The position numbers and the translations under genes are program-made. Shown one piece after another: positions 37,175-47,865 of a DNA stretch of 64,000 nucleotides (its first letter is position 1; the number at the start of each line of letters is the position of its first letter). The DNA is from Inonotus obliquus. Its lineage: Eukaryota > Basidiomycota > Agaricomycetes > Hymenochaetales > Hymenochaetaceae. The notes beneath the pieces are model-generated. The model was given only the letters and a program-made list of their open reading frames with translations. It made no database searches and had not been told where the DNA came from. The DNA is taken from assembly GCA_032164295.1 (NCBI GenBank), contig JAJHTX010000012.1, positions 1,302,001 through 1,366,000 on the forward strand. The letters are read 5' to 3'.

Positions 37175-38962
37175 ATGGCTCGAAATTCCAAAGTGAAGAA
37201 GACCTCTAATGGGAACGGTATCAAGTCTGAATCAACTCCCAGAACGCGACGTGCCTCTGTTAGAACATCGGACGCGCGAGACACACGACAGAACGGAAGC
37301 AAAAGCAAGAAAAACGTATCAGGGACTGATGCGGAAGTCAGCGAAGATGAAAGTGACGCGTATGTTCAAGATGAGGATGATGAAGACGATGTGATCTCCC
37401 TGAATAGCGACACACTTGACGATCCTGACTTCGACGCGTCAGGACGGAAGAGAAAGCGCGGTTCAAACTCCAAGAACTCATCTCCCAAGCCCAAGAAGAC
37501 ACGATCATCAAGCACCAAATCTCCGGCCAAGAAAAAGCGTATTAATTCTAATGACGAGGATGGAAAATCAGAGGATGGTGTTGAAGTAGTTGGCACCGTC
37601 GTACAAGCGCCGAAGACAGGACGTGGTATGTCTCAATCCAGTTATTCTTCATCGCTGATATTAATCACCCTCCTAGTTCCTTCTGGCCAGATTTCGCAGA
37701 ATACCTTCAACTTCTTGAAGCAGTTGCAAAATCCTGATTGCAATGACAGGACATGGTTTGTGTCCTTGCGCGAGTCAATACAAAGACGCTAATGTCTTGG
37801 GATTCTTAGGTTTAAGCTTCACGGTAATTTGGTACTTAACCTCTTCCAAATTCCTCATTAAACAGTGATTTGCCTCACAGAACCTGTATATCGACTCGCG
37901 GAGAAGGAATGGAAAGATTTTATAGATGAGTTCACACCACTACTCACAGAAGCCGATCCCCAAGTACCACCCCTACCGCCTAATGACGTGCTCTACCGCA
38001 TCTATCGAGATGTTCGATTCAGCAATGACAAAACACCTTACAAGACAAATTTATCTGCAAGTTTTTCACGGAGCGGCAGGAAGGGAATATTTGCTGGCTG
38101 TTAGTATCGTTCTTTGTTTGTTGGAGTGTTGGAGGTACTCGTCTGACTAATTTTTACTTAGATCATCTGTATGAGTATCCGCCATTTCCCAATTCAACGT
38201 ACTGACTGTGCTTCAATTTTCCGAAGGAGCAGTAAGCGATTTCCATGAGCGTGGGTCAATTTCTCTACGTATCTGACGGTATCCTCCAGTCAAACCGGGC
38301 GATAGTCTTTTTGCTGCTGGGGTGTGGTGCCCCCAGAAGAATGAATTACAAACCATAAGGTGCAGTGTTTTGTTTTTTACAATTCTTGCCCTGTACAACG
38401 ATGCTGATATAGTCTCAAGGAATAATATCCTTCGATCATCACGTCGCCTGCGGCAGGCGATCTCAGATCCCGCTTTTGTTGAGCTCTTTGGCGAGCCCAA
38501 ACCAGGCCCTAAAGGCTTACGGCGCAACATTTTCGGAAGGGATGACGAACTGAAAACGGCACCGAAGGGTATTGACAAGACTCATAGGTGCGATGCTCAC
38601 AGCTCTCATAAGCCGTACTGACGTTGCTGACCTGCTGCGCGTAGGGACATTGATCTGTTGAAGTGTCGTTCGTTCTGCGTCATTCTCAAGTACGGAGAGA
38701 TAACGCGTGTCCACCGGGTGGTGAAGCTGATGATTCCTTTTCTAGCTTTACGGATATGGAGGTCCTTGATCCGAATTTCAAAGAAACAGTGAAGAGGGTG
38801 GTAACAGTCACTCGACCTTTTGTTCATTGGTTCGTCAACTCCCACTTGCAGACAATAGCTGCATCCCTGACTACTCTTCTTGACACTGACAGTCTAAATG
38901 ACATGATAACTATCCCTCCTGACAATGATGAATCTGGGTCGGAGGATGAAGAGGGAAACTGA
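37175..38962 (+). CDS. DUF2461/TIGR02453 family protein with charged N-terminus
   Basis: Function of the family is unknown. Seen: start MARNSKVKKTSNGNGIKSES, then about 150 residues of Lys/Ser/Asp-rich, nuclear-looking sequence with DDEDDVISLNSDTLDDPDFD and SGRKRKRGSNSKNSSPKPKK. The DUF2461 domain begins NTFNFLKQLQNPDCNDRTW, then FKLHEPVYRLAEKEWKDFID, and has the family core VLYRIYRDVRFSNDKTPYKT followed by NLSASFSRSGRKGIFAG. Later exons give KPGDSLFAAGVWCPQKNELQ, RSSRRLRQAISDPAFVELFG and the tail with TVKRVVTVTRPFVHWFVNS and an acidic end. At least seven introns. This is the only intact copy; decayed fragments recur at 41.9, 47.3, 50.3, 52.2 and 60.1 kb among the A/B genes. It begins the repeated module. 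Confidence 0.88.
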
Positions 38963-39480
38963 GCTCGAGTGCATTCTTTAAGTAAGTTGTGCGTCATCCC
39001 AACAATATCTAATCCACATACTTACAAGCTGATTGAGTATGGTTCAGCGATCCCGCGTAGCTTGTTTTAGCTCAGACCACAGTGCTGTGCAAGCTACCAA
39101 ACTAATACAGTACAGGTCAACTATCACGTTTGGGATTACGATGGATACTCTCACATATGCATAAATTATCGTGGTACAGAGTGTAGGCAGATCATGCGCT
39201 GCTTTTTTCCTGAGCGAGGCAGCAGAACAGATCAGTTTTGAAAGCATATTTCTCGGCATTTGTTGCCGGCATTTCTTCTAAAACGGACCTAACTGAGAAC
39301 TCAGATAATAGAAACACAACTATGTTGATGTTTTGACGTTGAACAAATTCTTGAAGATTGGAGAAATAGGTAATGTGGAGAAATGGAGGATCATCTGGTT
39401 CAAGCCACGGCTAAAGCAACAGCCATCTTCCTCACCTCCACCTACATATGACCTCTTTATCTGAAACTCCGCATGTGATC
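38963..39480. other. Spacer before array gene A1
   Basis: No gene seen. Near the right end, GGTTCAAGCCAC (39397-39408) matches an element upstream of A2 and, with one inserted base, of C. Confidence 0.45.
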
Positions 39481-40109
39481 ATGCCTAACGACATCAGTAG
39501 AGGTGATGAGCGTCTCCCTCCCAATTCGGACGAATCCAATAGTGCATCTGATACTCGAAAGTACGTAGACTAATTTGCGCACCATTCGGTTCTGACAAGT
39601 AGTACAGATGGTATAAAAACGAGGAATGGGTATATGGTTTCAATCTTAAGAACCGTTATCTTGCTCGCTTCGCCAAGAAATTTGACCTGCCATGGGAAAC
39701 GCATCCCGGTGCTGTCTTAAACACCGTCGAGCTGGTCATCAGGGCCACTTCCTGTGTCCACTTCAAAGCACGCTACCTGTATCATCGAGGAAGGCCTACG
39801 TTGATATTCTTTTTTGCGGAAGATGATGGTCGTAAGAGACTCAAGCGATCTACTATCGCAAAGGAAGATATGGACGAAGTTCGCAAGGCCATGTACCTTC
39901 CCAGGGGAATGAAGCCCAGATGGTATGACTGCCATGGACGTAATGTTGAAACTGATGACGCAGTGTCCAGTGGAGACGACGACTGGCCAACTGCAGATGA
40001 ACGAGGCGCAGACGAAAGTGATTCTGACAGCGAGGACGAGTGTGATTGCTTAAACGAAATGGATGATGAAGGTGCAGAATTGGGGAGCCACAGCAATGTC
40101 AAATCTTGA
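39481..40109 (+). CDS. Array gene A1 (type A, intact)
   Basis: Family not recognised. Two exons, 39481-39560 and 39608-40109, joined by a 47-nt phase-2 intron, give 193 aa. Exon 1 reads MPNDISRGDERLPPNSDESN, somewhat diverged from the other copies (which have KGVERLSLHSDES). The core starts WYKNEEWVYGFNLKNRYLAR and continues AKKFDLPWETHPGAVLNTVE. Then come RYLYHRGRPTLIFFFAEDDG, RKRLKRS, MDEVRKAMYLPRGMKPRWYD and a strongly acidic tail (SGDDDWP, DESDSDSEDECD) ending GSHSNVKS. No signal peptide or membrane span; probably nuclear or cytosolic. It lies just after the intact DUF2461 gene and before B1, making this the most complete module. Confidence 0.75.
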
Positions 40110-40543
40110 GTGGCCATGGAATTCTTTCGCAAATTGTTTAAACCTCAGATAGTATTAACGAGCCCGTTTCTTACGTAGAACAGAACTAAACTCTTGCCCT
40201 GTACAGTGGCTTTGTTATTTTTCTCATTCTGCTCCCCTTCTACACTTCTCAAGTGTATATGCTATTACTTTTTCATTTTCCTACCTCTCCACTCTCAAGT
40301 GCATGACTGTTACATGCCCGAGCGAAGAGCCACCAGGCGGTGGAATCATTCTACCACCTACTAAGTATTGCGCAACAATTCCACTCATGGCTCGGATTCA
40401 GGAAGCTCCAGTCCACAAGACGGCACAAGTAGTGCGCGCGTTGCTCACGATAACCACAACTATAAAGCCACGAAGAGGCGGTCCTATCGGCCACATTCAT
40501 TGCTTGTACTCATTCAACCACCTCTCAAAAGGAGACATTCGCC

Positions 40544-41159
40544 ATGTCGGACTCTGAAGTTATCCAGAAAGGCATCGAGCACCTCTCAATTCACAAGGAC
40601 GATATTAAGCATCACATGTGAGCTCACCAATTCCCTCGTCGTATTCGCCTAAATGGTATTCTACCACAGAGATGAGCATTGGGTATATGGCTTCCACCTC
40701 AAGCATCGCGTTTTTCATAAAGTCGCTCGAAAGCTTGGATTGTCATGGACAACGGATCCTGCTAGCGTTAGTGATGCTGTAGAGGACTATATCAGGGACA
40801 CATCCTGCATGCAGTATTCGCTCACCATAGCTTATCGTCGAGGAAGGTGTTGTTTGATCGCAACCTTCGCAGAAGACGATGGACGTAAGAGATCCGAAAA
40901 CATCAAGTTCTCTCCGCAGGCTATGGACCGAGTGCGGAGGGCGATGATGCTCCCGAAGGGAACACAACCCAAGTGGTATGACACCACCGGAGAGGAGCAG
41001 GACGTGAATACGGAACTCAGTAGCGATGATGAGGAGTGGCCAAACAATGAGATCGTGACGACGACTAGAGACAAGCTCATGAAGGAAGCGGGAGCCCTCG
41101 ATATAAAGACTTTTTCTGTGGATGAAGGAGTACCCATGGGCACTCTGATTGGATTTTGA
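40544..41159 (+). CDS. Array gene B1 (type B, intact)
   Basis: Family not recognised; sister of type A. Exons 40544-40617 and 40670-41159 give 187 aa. Exon 1 reads MSDSEVIQKGIEHLSIHKDD, and the phase-2 intron falls at the same place as in type A. The core is IDEHWVYGFHLKHRVFHKVA, then RKLGLSWTTDP, YRRGRCCLIATFAEDDGRKR, MDRVRRAMMLPKGTQPKWYD and ELSSDDEEWPNNE. The end EGVPMGTLIGF is the type B C-terminal signature. B has fewer acidic residues than A and a hydrophobic C-terminus instead of an acidic one. It starts 434 bp after A1 on the same strand. Confidence 0.75.
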
Positions 41160-41889
41160 GTGGCGGCTCGTTTTACCTTCTGCTTAACCTGCTCTGTTAT
41201 TTCCTCAATACGATGTTTCTACGTAGCTCGTTGCCAGTATATTCTATGGCCTTTGAATTGAGACTCCAGTATCCTTGTCATTCTCATGTCAGGTGGATCT
41301 CGATGGAGAATGAGGAAATCCGGAGCGTTGCCCTAACGGTGGAATAAGTGGTTTATGAGAAGTGAATTTCAATGCATACCGGGGACTGTCGTGGTTTTCA
41401 GCTCCATCCTTTGCTTGGCCTTGGCAGTGCCCTGCTTGTCTTTCTGTGTGACACCTTCTTAGTAAACTTGTTGCCGGTACAGCGCACTCCGGTTTGTCTA
41501 TGCCTTTCTGAATCATGGGTCCCATATCCTCGCGGCTCGGAATCATGCTGTGCTTTCTCATTTCAAGCTTGTATGAATGGTCCCCTGCGACGTTTAGCAT
41601 CTGCGTCTGACGCAGCCAACCAGCATTGGAAAAGGATTCGCGGTCGTGAGGATCTGTACATGGAGATAATCCTATCAAAGTTGACTTAGGAATGATTTTG
41701 CAGGGCAGGGCAAACTGGGACGGCGGTAGCGTCAGCAAGTAAGTTCGATCGCGAAGCGGTCAGAAAGAGGAACGGCTCCTTTTCTGTGTGACATCACCGT
41801 GACGTCCAGTCACGACCCAATCGATCTCTTTCATCACTTGCAACGCTTGTCCTTCCTACCTCAAACAATTTCACCTTTATACATGGACT
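41160..41889. repeat. Repeated 3' flank of type B genes
   Basis: No gene. Sequence resembling this flank follows B2, B3, B5 and B6 as well. A recognisable piece is the TGCATACC(C/G)G block with CTTTGCTT downstream. It therefore belongs to the duplicated unit, though the copies have diverged. Open frames here are not coding. Confidence 0.5.
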
Positions 41890-42245
41890 CTATTCGGACC
41901 TGGAGATAGTGTACTCAGAGATATTTGAGTTACAGACCATCAGGTGCGTGATGCTCCGAGTCGCCTTGCAATATCAATCCTTGTCCATACTAGAACACTG
42001 TTATAGTCTTTGGGGATAGCTCGTCGCTCCACCTGCGGCAAGCGATCGCAGACTCCGCTTTTGCTGAGCTTTTAGAGAGTTAAAACCCGGTCCCAAGGGT
42101 GGGCGACGCAACACTTTCGGAAGGGACGACGGACTGAAAATAACACCGAAGGGCATGGGTGCAGAATTCATAGCTCTCATCTTCACTCCAACGTTGCTGA
42201 CCTGTTGCGCGTAGGGACATCGATTTATTGAAATGTCGTTAGAAG
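41890..42245 (+). pseudogene. DUF2461 pseudogene fragment 1 (3' half)
   Basis: Matches the functional gene at about 38,300-38,680. Recognisable blocks are GAGTTACAGACCATCAG (intact: NELQTIR), CTGCGGCAAGCGATCGCAGA (LRQAISD), GCAACACTTTCGGAAGGGAC (RNIFGRD) and GCGCGTAGGGACATCGAT. The frame is broken, for instance by a stop within LLES and another after GRDDGL. The 5' half is missing. Confidence 0.8.
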
Positions 42246-42456
42246 CGACAAATAACTAGTTACCTTGGCTTCTCTTTTGCGTTGGATCGGCGACGATGTG
42301 AGGCGACGAAATACGCTTCATAGTGGGGAATCTTGCCATTAAATTACGTTGATATGTAAGTTACAAAGAAAGTTGCATGCATTATATGAACGTTAAAAGT
42401 TGCACATTGGCAGGAAAGATGCGATAGAGGTACGCTTGCAAAGCGGGGGAAAGGAA

Positions 42457-43560
42457 CTACTGACTTCGGTTTGTGTCAAGGAACTCTTCGGCATCCGGCA
42501 ACCCGTAGATGGCCTGAAGTACCTTTTTCATTTCGTCGTTACTTTTTTGCGTTCCCAGACTGAAATAGGACGTGCCAAAGTCTATAAACATTTCCTCCGC
42601 ATCAACTCTGCTGGCCTCAAGAGTCCTACGGGGCTCATTGGATCGTTCTGGGGTGTTGGTTTCCAGTTGCTCATCAGCATCAGTTGACCCTTTTGTTTCC
42701 GTTTCATCGTGGCCGTCTTCATCGTTTTCGCTGTCGTTTTCGCTGTCGTTTTCGCTGCCGTTGTCGTTGTCGTTGTTGCAGTTGTTGTCGTTGTTGTCGG
42801 CATCGTTACTGGCATAATCATGGTCACCGGATATCTGTTGATCTCCATCACCTTGCTCATCACATTCATTGGTTCCAGTATCGTCTGATCGAGTATCAGA
42901 GGAGGTCTCGGATTCTTCAGGAGGCCTGTATGTTGCATCTTGGTTTTTCGAGACTGGCTTCGTTCCAGTAATGTCTGGCGTAAACACTTTCCAAGCCCAA
43001 TACATGCCAGCAGCATAGATTCCAACCACCTTTATTTCCTCTGCTTTCTTCCCCTTCTCGAATTCCTTTCTGAAAAGCATGTCCACTTGTGCACGGAGAT
43101 CCGAGTACGCTTCGTTCAAACCCTTTTTTATATTCTGTTTGGACCTCTCATCGGCTAGGCGTTTTATCTCAAGCAATGCTCCAGTCTTCTGAATGACATA
43201 ATTGCTTCCTCGGGCTTGCGTGCGGGGAGAGTGTCGCTGTCGTTTTTCACCCACCAGCAGAAGTGTGAAGTCTGGTATGAGCCATACCTCGATATCGCTA
43301 TCATCATTACTGGTGACAGTTCTGGACACCCATCTCTGCGGGCATGGGATCAAGCATGTACTATGCTCGCAAAGCCGTGCTAATTCACAGGACCATATTC
43401 CATACCAATAATGTTCATGACCTCGATAAACTTCTCTGGGGTCCTTAACATCAGTTATGCCCTGTCGTCTTCGTTCTTGCTTGATATGTCCGAGGATTGG
43501 GTCCATTCCGACCTGCAGCTTTCGCAGCCACTTATCTGAAGTTGTCATTTCATCGGACAT
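42457..43560 (-). CDS. PD-(D/E)XK nuclease-like protein 1
   Basis: Seen: MSDEMTTSDKWLRKLQVGMD, then YRGHEHYWYGIWSCELARLC, LIPCPQRWVSRTV, LIPDFTLLL with Pro96-Asp97, and KTGALLEIKRLAD with Glu131-Ile-Lys133. This PD...ExK spacing after a beta strand is the active-site signature of the restriction-endonuclease-like fold. VVGIYAAGMYWAWKVFTPD follows. A long Asp/Asn/Glu-rich low-complexity region is encoded partly by a 12-bp tandem repeat. The C-terminal block reads GTQKSNDEMKKVLQAIYGLP. Length 367 aa from this Met; an upstream exon may exist. Known: fungal PD-(D/E)XK-like proteins of this general type are mostly uncharacterised. Catalysis is inferred. Divergent from A2 and paralogous to the gene at 61,333. 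Confidence 0.7.
   Translation of the reverse strand: MSDEMTTSDKWLRKLQVGMDPILGHIKQERRRQGITDVKDPREVYRGHEHYWYGIWSCELARLCEHSTCLIPCPQRWVSRTVTSNDDSDIEVWLIPDFTLLLVGEKRQRHSPRTQARGSNYVIQKTGALLEIKRLADERSKQNIKKGLNEAYSDLRAQVDMLFRKEFEKGKKAEEIKVVGIYAAGMYWAWKVFTPDITGTKPVSKNQDATYRPPEESETSSDTRSDDTGTNECDEQGDGDQQISGDHDYASNDADNNDNNCNNDNDNGSENDSENDSENDEDGHDETETKGSTDADEQLETNTPERSNEPRRTLEASRVDAEEMFIDFGTSYFSLGTQKSNDEMKKVLQAIYGLPDAEEFLDTNRSQ
42724..42770 (-). repeat. 12-bp tandem repeat coding Ser-Glu-Asn-Asp
   Basis: About three to four copies of a 12-bp unit (GAAAACGACAGC on the coding strand) give repeated SEND residues, merging into Asp/Asn-rich codons. It lies inside the disordered region of nuclease-like protein 1, which its paralogue lacks. 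Confidence 0.7.
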
Positions 43561-44290
43561 GTCTGGCTGAAAGAGAAAGGAAGTGAGTAGCATGAAAGCC
43601 TATAGTGAAATACAAGCAACGCACCAAGGAGTTGGATGATGCTAAAGGTTATCCTGGAAGGAGCAAGCTGAGCCGCTCATGCTTAGAAGATAATGCTTTT
43701 ATACATGCCCACGAAGACGTGGCTTAGACACCTTCCGGATTACTATGAGTCACACTTCACTTTCTACAGTGGTAATGGCGTGACTGTGGCCTTGTGCATG
43801 GTCACGCCTATTGTCACCCTCTGTGGACAGCCTCAGCTCTCTTTTCGATGTGGCCTTCACCCGAGTCAGAAAACGCTAAGCGACTCCCATTATTGGCCAC
43901 ACGTCGAGCTTACCACTTGCCCTTACTATGGCTGATTCATTCATTTTTTTAGCACTTCCGGTCAAAGATTTGGGTTCAATCTAGACACGAATTCCTTCAT
44001 GTACTGATGCTGTACGGCCCTTACATTATGCAACTAGACCCCGTAGCGTGCTACTGAAGCTGACGTATAATTATCTTTCTATTATACCTACTATTATAGT
44101 GTGTAGTGACTCAGCGAAATGAGTGCTACAAATATTGACAAATAGAGTATAGATCACGTGAATGTTTGGTTCAAGCCACCAACGACAAGCAATAAATATA
44201 AAGCGACCGTAATTCCGATCCCCCAACTTCTCACGTACACTCTTACTTACGACCCACTCTTTATCTCTGGCAAATTCCGCGGTTACAGAT
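43561..44290. promoter_or_regulatory. Divergent region between nuclease-like gene 1 and A2
   Basis: Contains CACGTGA near 44,155, GGTTCAAGCCAC at 44168-44179 and TATAAAG at about 44197-44203, which together look like the A2 promoter. No further gene. Confidence 0.5.
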
Positions 44291-44925
44291 ATGCCCAAGG
44301 ACATCACGAAAGGTGTCGAACGTCTCTCCCTCCATTCGGACGAGTCTACTAGCTCACAGCAAAAGAAACCCAGAGCCAAAAAGTATGTAAATTATTCTGC
44401 AGACTATTTGGCTCTGACAAGTACTTCAGATGGTACAAAAAAGAGGAATGGGTATACGGCTTCAATCTCAAGAATCGTTACGTTAGCCGCCTCGCCAAGA
44501 GATACAATCTACCATGGGATACGCATCCTGGTGCTGTCTTAACCACCGTGCAAACTATCATCGGGATCACTTCCTGCGTCATGTTCAGAGCGCGCTACCT
44601 ATATCATCGCGGAAGGCCAACGTTGATCCTCTTCTTTGCGGAAGACGATGGTCGTAAGAGACTCAAGCGATCCACTATCCCGAAGGAAGAGATGGACGAA
44701 GTTCGCAAGGCGATGTACCTTCCCAGGGGAACGAAGCCCAGATGGTATGATGTCCATGGAGGCGAAGTTGATAATAGGGATGCAGAGTCCAGCAGCGACG
44801 ATGACTGGCCAACTGAAGACGAACTGGATGCAGACGAGAATGATTTTGACAGAGAGGATGAGCTCGAAGGCAATATGCATGAAGGAGGTGCTGATTCAGG
44901 TGGCCACGGTATTGTGAAAGGATGA
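44291..44925 (+). CDS. Array gene A2 (type A, intact)
   Basis: Exons 44291-44382 and 44430-44925 give 195 aa. Exon 1 is MPKDITKGVERLSLHSDEST with a Lys-rich end. The core WYKKEEWVYGFNLKNRYVSR and the FAEDDGRKRLKRSTIPKEEM block are both complete. GTKPRWYDVHGGEV leads into the acidic tail ending GGHGIVKG. From about codon 8 on it is nearly identical to A6 (57,521) without indels, so the two derive from a recent duplication or conversion. It is divergent from nuclease-like gene 1 and followed by the broken B2. Confidence 0.78.
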
Positions 44926-45466
44926 ATGGCCACGGATTTCATTCGCGCAGCGTCACAAGCCTCAGATGGTCTGAGTAAGATCAGCTTTTCGCGTAAGCGT
45001 GTGCTATGTTCAGCGGCTGGAGCTTTCCCCTTTCTGCTTATTCTTCTCAATTACGAATAGTATATGCTGTGTTGCCAATACCTTGTCGTTTGATCATATC
45101 TCGAACGGATTGACCAACACCCTCACTTGGACTGAATGGGTTGACGGATCTGATGGCGAAAGCTAGTCTTTCCAGTCCAATGAACCCAGCCATACGTTGC
45201 GTGAACTGCATTGCGATCGCTGGCACGGCCCTTGGCAGAACCCCTGAAGTCCATATCCATGCAATCCGAAACCACAACACGATACTTTGGAGTAAAGCGA
45301 CCTGACCTATTCTGCTCATGGATAAGAAGCTCCAGACCACAAAACGAGCTTCTGTGTGCGTTTCTCACGGTAACCACGACATTAAAGCCACTTTGATCCG
45401 TTTCATTCGTTGCCTGTACATATTCATTCAACCACTCACAGGCACTCTCAAAAGGAGCTATCCACC

Positions 45467-46036
45467 ATGTCGGACTCGGGAGGTGTCCAACAAGGCGTCG
45501 AGCGCCTTTCACTCCACAATGACAATAAGGAATGGCGTCCGATGTGAGTTCACCAATACCCTCGTCATATTTGCCTAACATTCCACGACAGAGGGTATAC
45601 GGCTTCCGCCTCAAGCATCGTGTCATTCATAAAGTCACTCGAAAGCTTGGATTGCCGTGGAAAACGGACCCGGGCAGTGTCCTTGATTCCGTAGACGACC
45701 ATATTGGAGACACATCTGACGTGCCGCATTGGCTCACCACGATTTACCGTCGTGGACGGTGTTGTTTGGTTGTAACCTTCGCGGAAGACAATGATCGTAA
45801 AAAGTTCTGAGAAAATCAAATTCTCTCCCGAGGCTATGGACCGGGTGCGAAGGGCAATGAGGCTCCCGAAGGGAACGCAACCCAAGTGATATGACTCCTC
45901 CGCAAAAATGCAGGACGAGGGTACGGAACTCAGTAGCGATGACTCGGATGAGGAGTGGCCAAACAACAGAATCCTCACGAAAGCCGAAGACACTATCGAG
46001 CTCATGAGAAGAGCGGGAGTCTTGGATACAAACTAA
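45467..46036 (+). pseudogene. Array gene B2 (type B, broken)
   Basis: Exon 1 (MSDSGGVQQGVERLSLHNDN) is intact and nearly identical to B6. Exon 2 is damaged. About 9-11 bp coding for the NEHW residues are missing, so the acceptor runs into GGGTATACGG. An indel near 45,800 in GATCGTAAAAAG shifts the frame after FAEDNDRKK. The Trp codon of PKWYD is TGA (AAGTGATATGAC). The end EGVPRGALIGF is lost. Clearly a recent pseudogene. Confidence 0.85.
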
Positions 46037-47333
46037 AACCCTCGTCTCAACATGGCGGATGAATACCGAGAGGTTCTCTGATTGGATTGTAGGTGGTGGC
46101 TTGTTTCACTTTCTCCTTAACATGCCCCGTTATTTCTTCAATTCGAAGTCTCCACGTAATTCGTCATGTCTATCTTCTTTTTACTATTGCTTTGGAATTT
46201 TGAAATCTCTTGATGTTTTTGCCTCTTCGCACTCTGCTCGCGTCCTTCGGACTACGGAGATAGTCGAATGTGACGGTGCATACTGTTTTACGGTATGGTT
46301 TAGCAATCGTTTCTTGAGAACCCTAGCTCTCTAGATCTGGAATAAATGGGCTCTGAAAGGGAACGTCAGTGCATATCCGACACTATCATGGCATTTACCC
46401 TTGCCCTTTGCTTACTAGTGTTTCGACCGCATTCGCATGGCCTAGATGGAAGGAAAATACGGCCGTATGCTAAGAGGAGGCAGTACATAGAGTTGCTCAA
46501 TGTACTTCGGATAACCCTGGGCACACACTGTAAGACGTTCTCGGATGTCAGGACAGTTGAGGGCTGGAAAATGGGAATATTCCGAAGTACAATCGGATGT
46601 CGTGCCTATAGGGGTGAGTCCCGACAATATTCGCAATGGTTTCCGTAACTATAACTTACTTCATGTTACCTTCGACAGGATTTTTCCGGTATACTATTGA
46701 ACTTCGGTGAGCAGGAAAGAGCTCTGCAATAATTTGGGAACTGATTATGGCGGGATACGGTGTAAATTGCGCCTCACACATGAGCGGCCCGTATGCACAT
46801 AACTCCTCAACCTCAAAGTCTCGGATATGTGGTCGGAGAATATTGCTTACCATTGCTCGGTCTTATTTACGGTAGATTTCATGCTCAGTACCAGCGGGAT
46901 CTGATTCCATCCTTGCGATTTTGATTGTGGGTCCCCGGTGTACTCCCGGCTTAGATTGTTGTCCGTGTTTTAATTGGTAGAAGTGTTTTGGTCCAACGCA
47001 ACAATATCTGCATGTGTGCAAAGCTCCAAGACGCAGCCATCCTGGGTAGATCGTTCGTGATCCTGAGATTGCACATGAAAAATGGCTCACTCAGTTTAGT
47101 CCTAGGAATGCTACATAGGATTATTTGGTTTTGGTCGACTTGGATCACTGGTAGCACTGGGTGGGAAACGAAACAAACGGTTGAGGTGAAGACAAATCCA
47201 CTTTTCCGGTGACATCGTGTTGAGTCACGGTCCAACGTCACGGCAATCAGCGTCTTGACTCTTGAGTCGGATTCTTGACCTTCATCACCTGCGAGGGCAA
47301 CGCAGCCCTTCTCTAGCTCAGTCTTTTCTCATC
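46037..47333. repeat. Repeated 3' flank and spacer after B2
   Basis: Related to the flanks after the other type B genes. The 100-codon frame at 46,346 has no homologue in the equivalent flanks and is not counted as a gene. The right end (47,210-47,333) resembles sequence before the other DUF2461 fragments, with GTGACATC and CAACGCAGCCCTT. Confidence 0.45.
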
Positions 47334-47760
47334 ATGGTAGGAAGGAAATGCGAGGACGACGGTGAATAATCCTAGCGGTAGCAACACCAGGACCGAGTCG
47401 ACTTTCAGATCCTGAAATACGTACGCTGCAGGACGGAAGCAAACATATCAGGAGCAATTCCGAGAACTACACAGAGATCAACGAGGACAGGAGTATCGCA
47501 TATACTGAAGAGAAGGAAGATGTTATGATCCAGCTGGATAAGGGCGTGCTGGACGACCTCGGCTTTGACGATGCACGTTGTGAGAGAATCTGCTTGTCAG
47601 CGGAACAGTCGTACAAGTCGCGGTATGCCTCAATAACATTCATTTGTTATCCGGCACTGACAACAGCCTTAATTTCCTTCTGGTCAGTATCCCAGAGTAT
47701 ATTGAACTTCTTGAACCATTTGTGAAATCATTATAATGACGGGACATTTCACAGAACAAA
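47334..47760 (+). pseudogene. DUF2461 pseudogene fragment 2 (5' half)
   Basis: Equivalent to the first exons of the gene at 37,175. It keeps GATAAGGGCGTGCTGGACGA, coding DKGVLDDLGFDDA for LNSDTLDDPDFDA, and an exon beginning CCTTCTGGTCAGTATCCCAG, which matches the exon that encodes PSGQISQN. The frame breaks repeatedly. The fragment ends at a sharp junction, AACAAACATCGACAAATAG, which leads straight into the A3 promoter. Confidence 0.8.
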
Positions 47761-47780
47761 CATCGACAAATAGAGGTATG

Positions 47781-47790
47781 CTCACGTGAG
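47781..47790. promoter_or_regulatory. CTCACGTGAG palindrome before A3
   Basis: A 10-bp palindromic E-box 76 bp upstream of the A3 start. The same word precedes A4 (50756-50765), and a one-base variant precedes A5. CACGTG is a bHLH target; regulatory use is inferred. Confidence 0.45.
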
Positions 47791-47865
47791 TATCTTTGCG
47801 ACTTGCGATCACCGTGCTGCTTCATTCGACCCACTCTTTCTCGTACAGACTCCGCAGTTACAAAC

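Noticed and set aside
46346..46648. 100-codon ORF after B2
   Set aside because: Lies in the repeated 3' flank; equivalent flanks of other B genes do not keep the frame.
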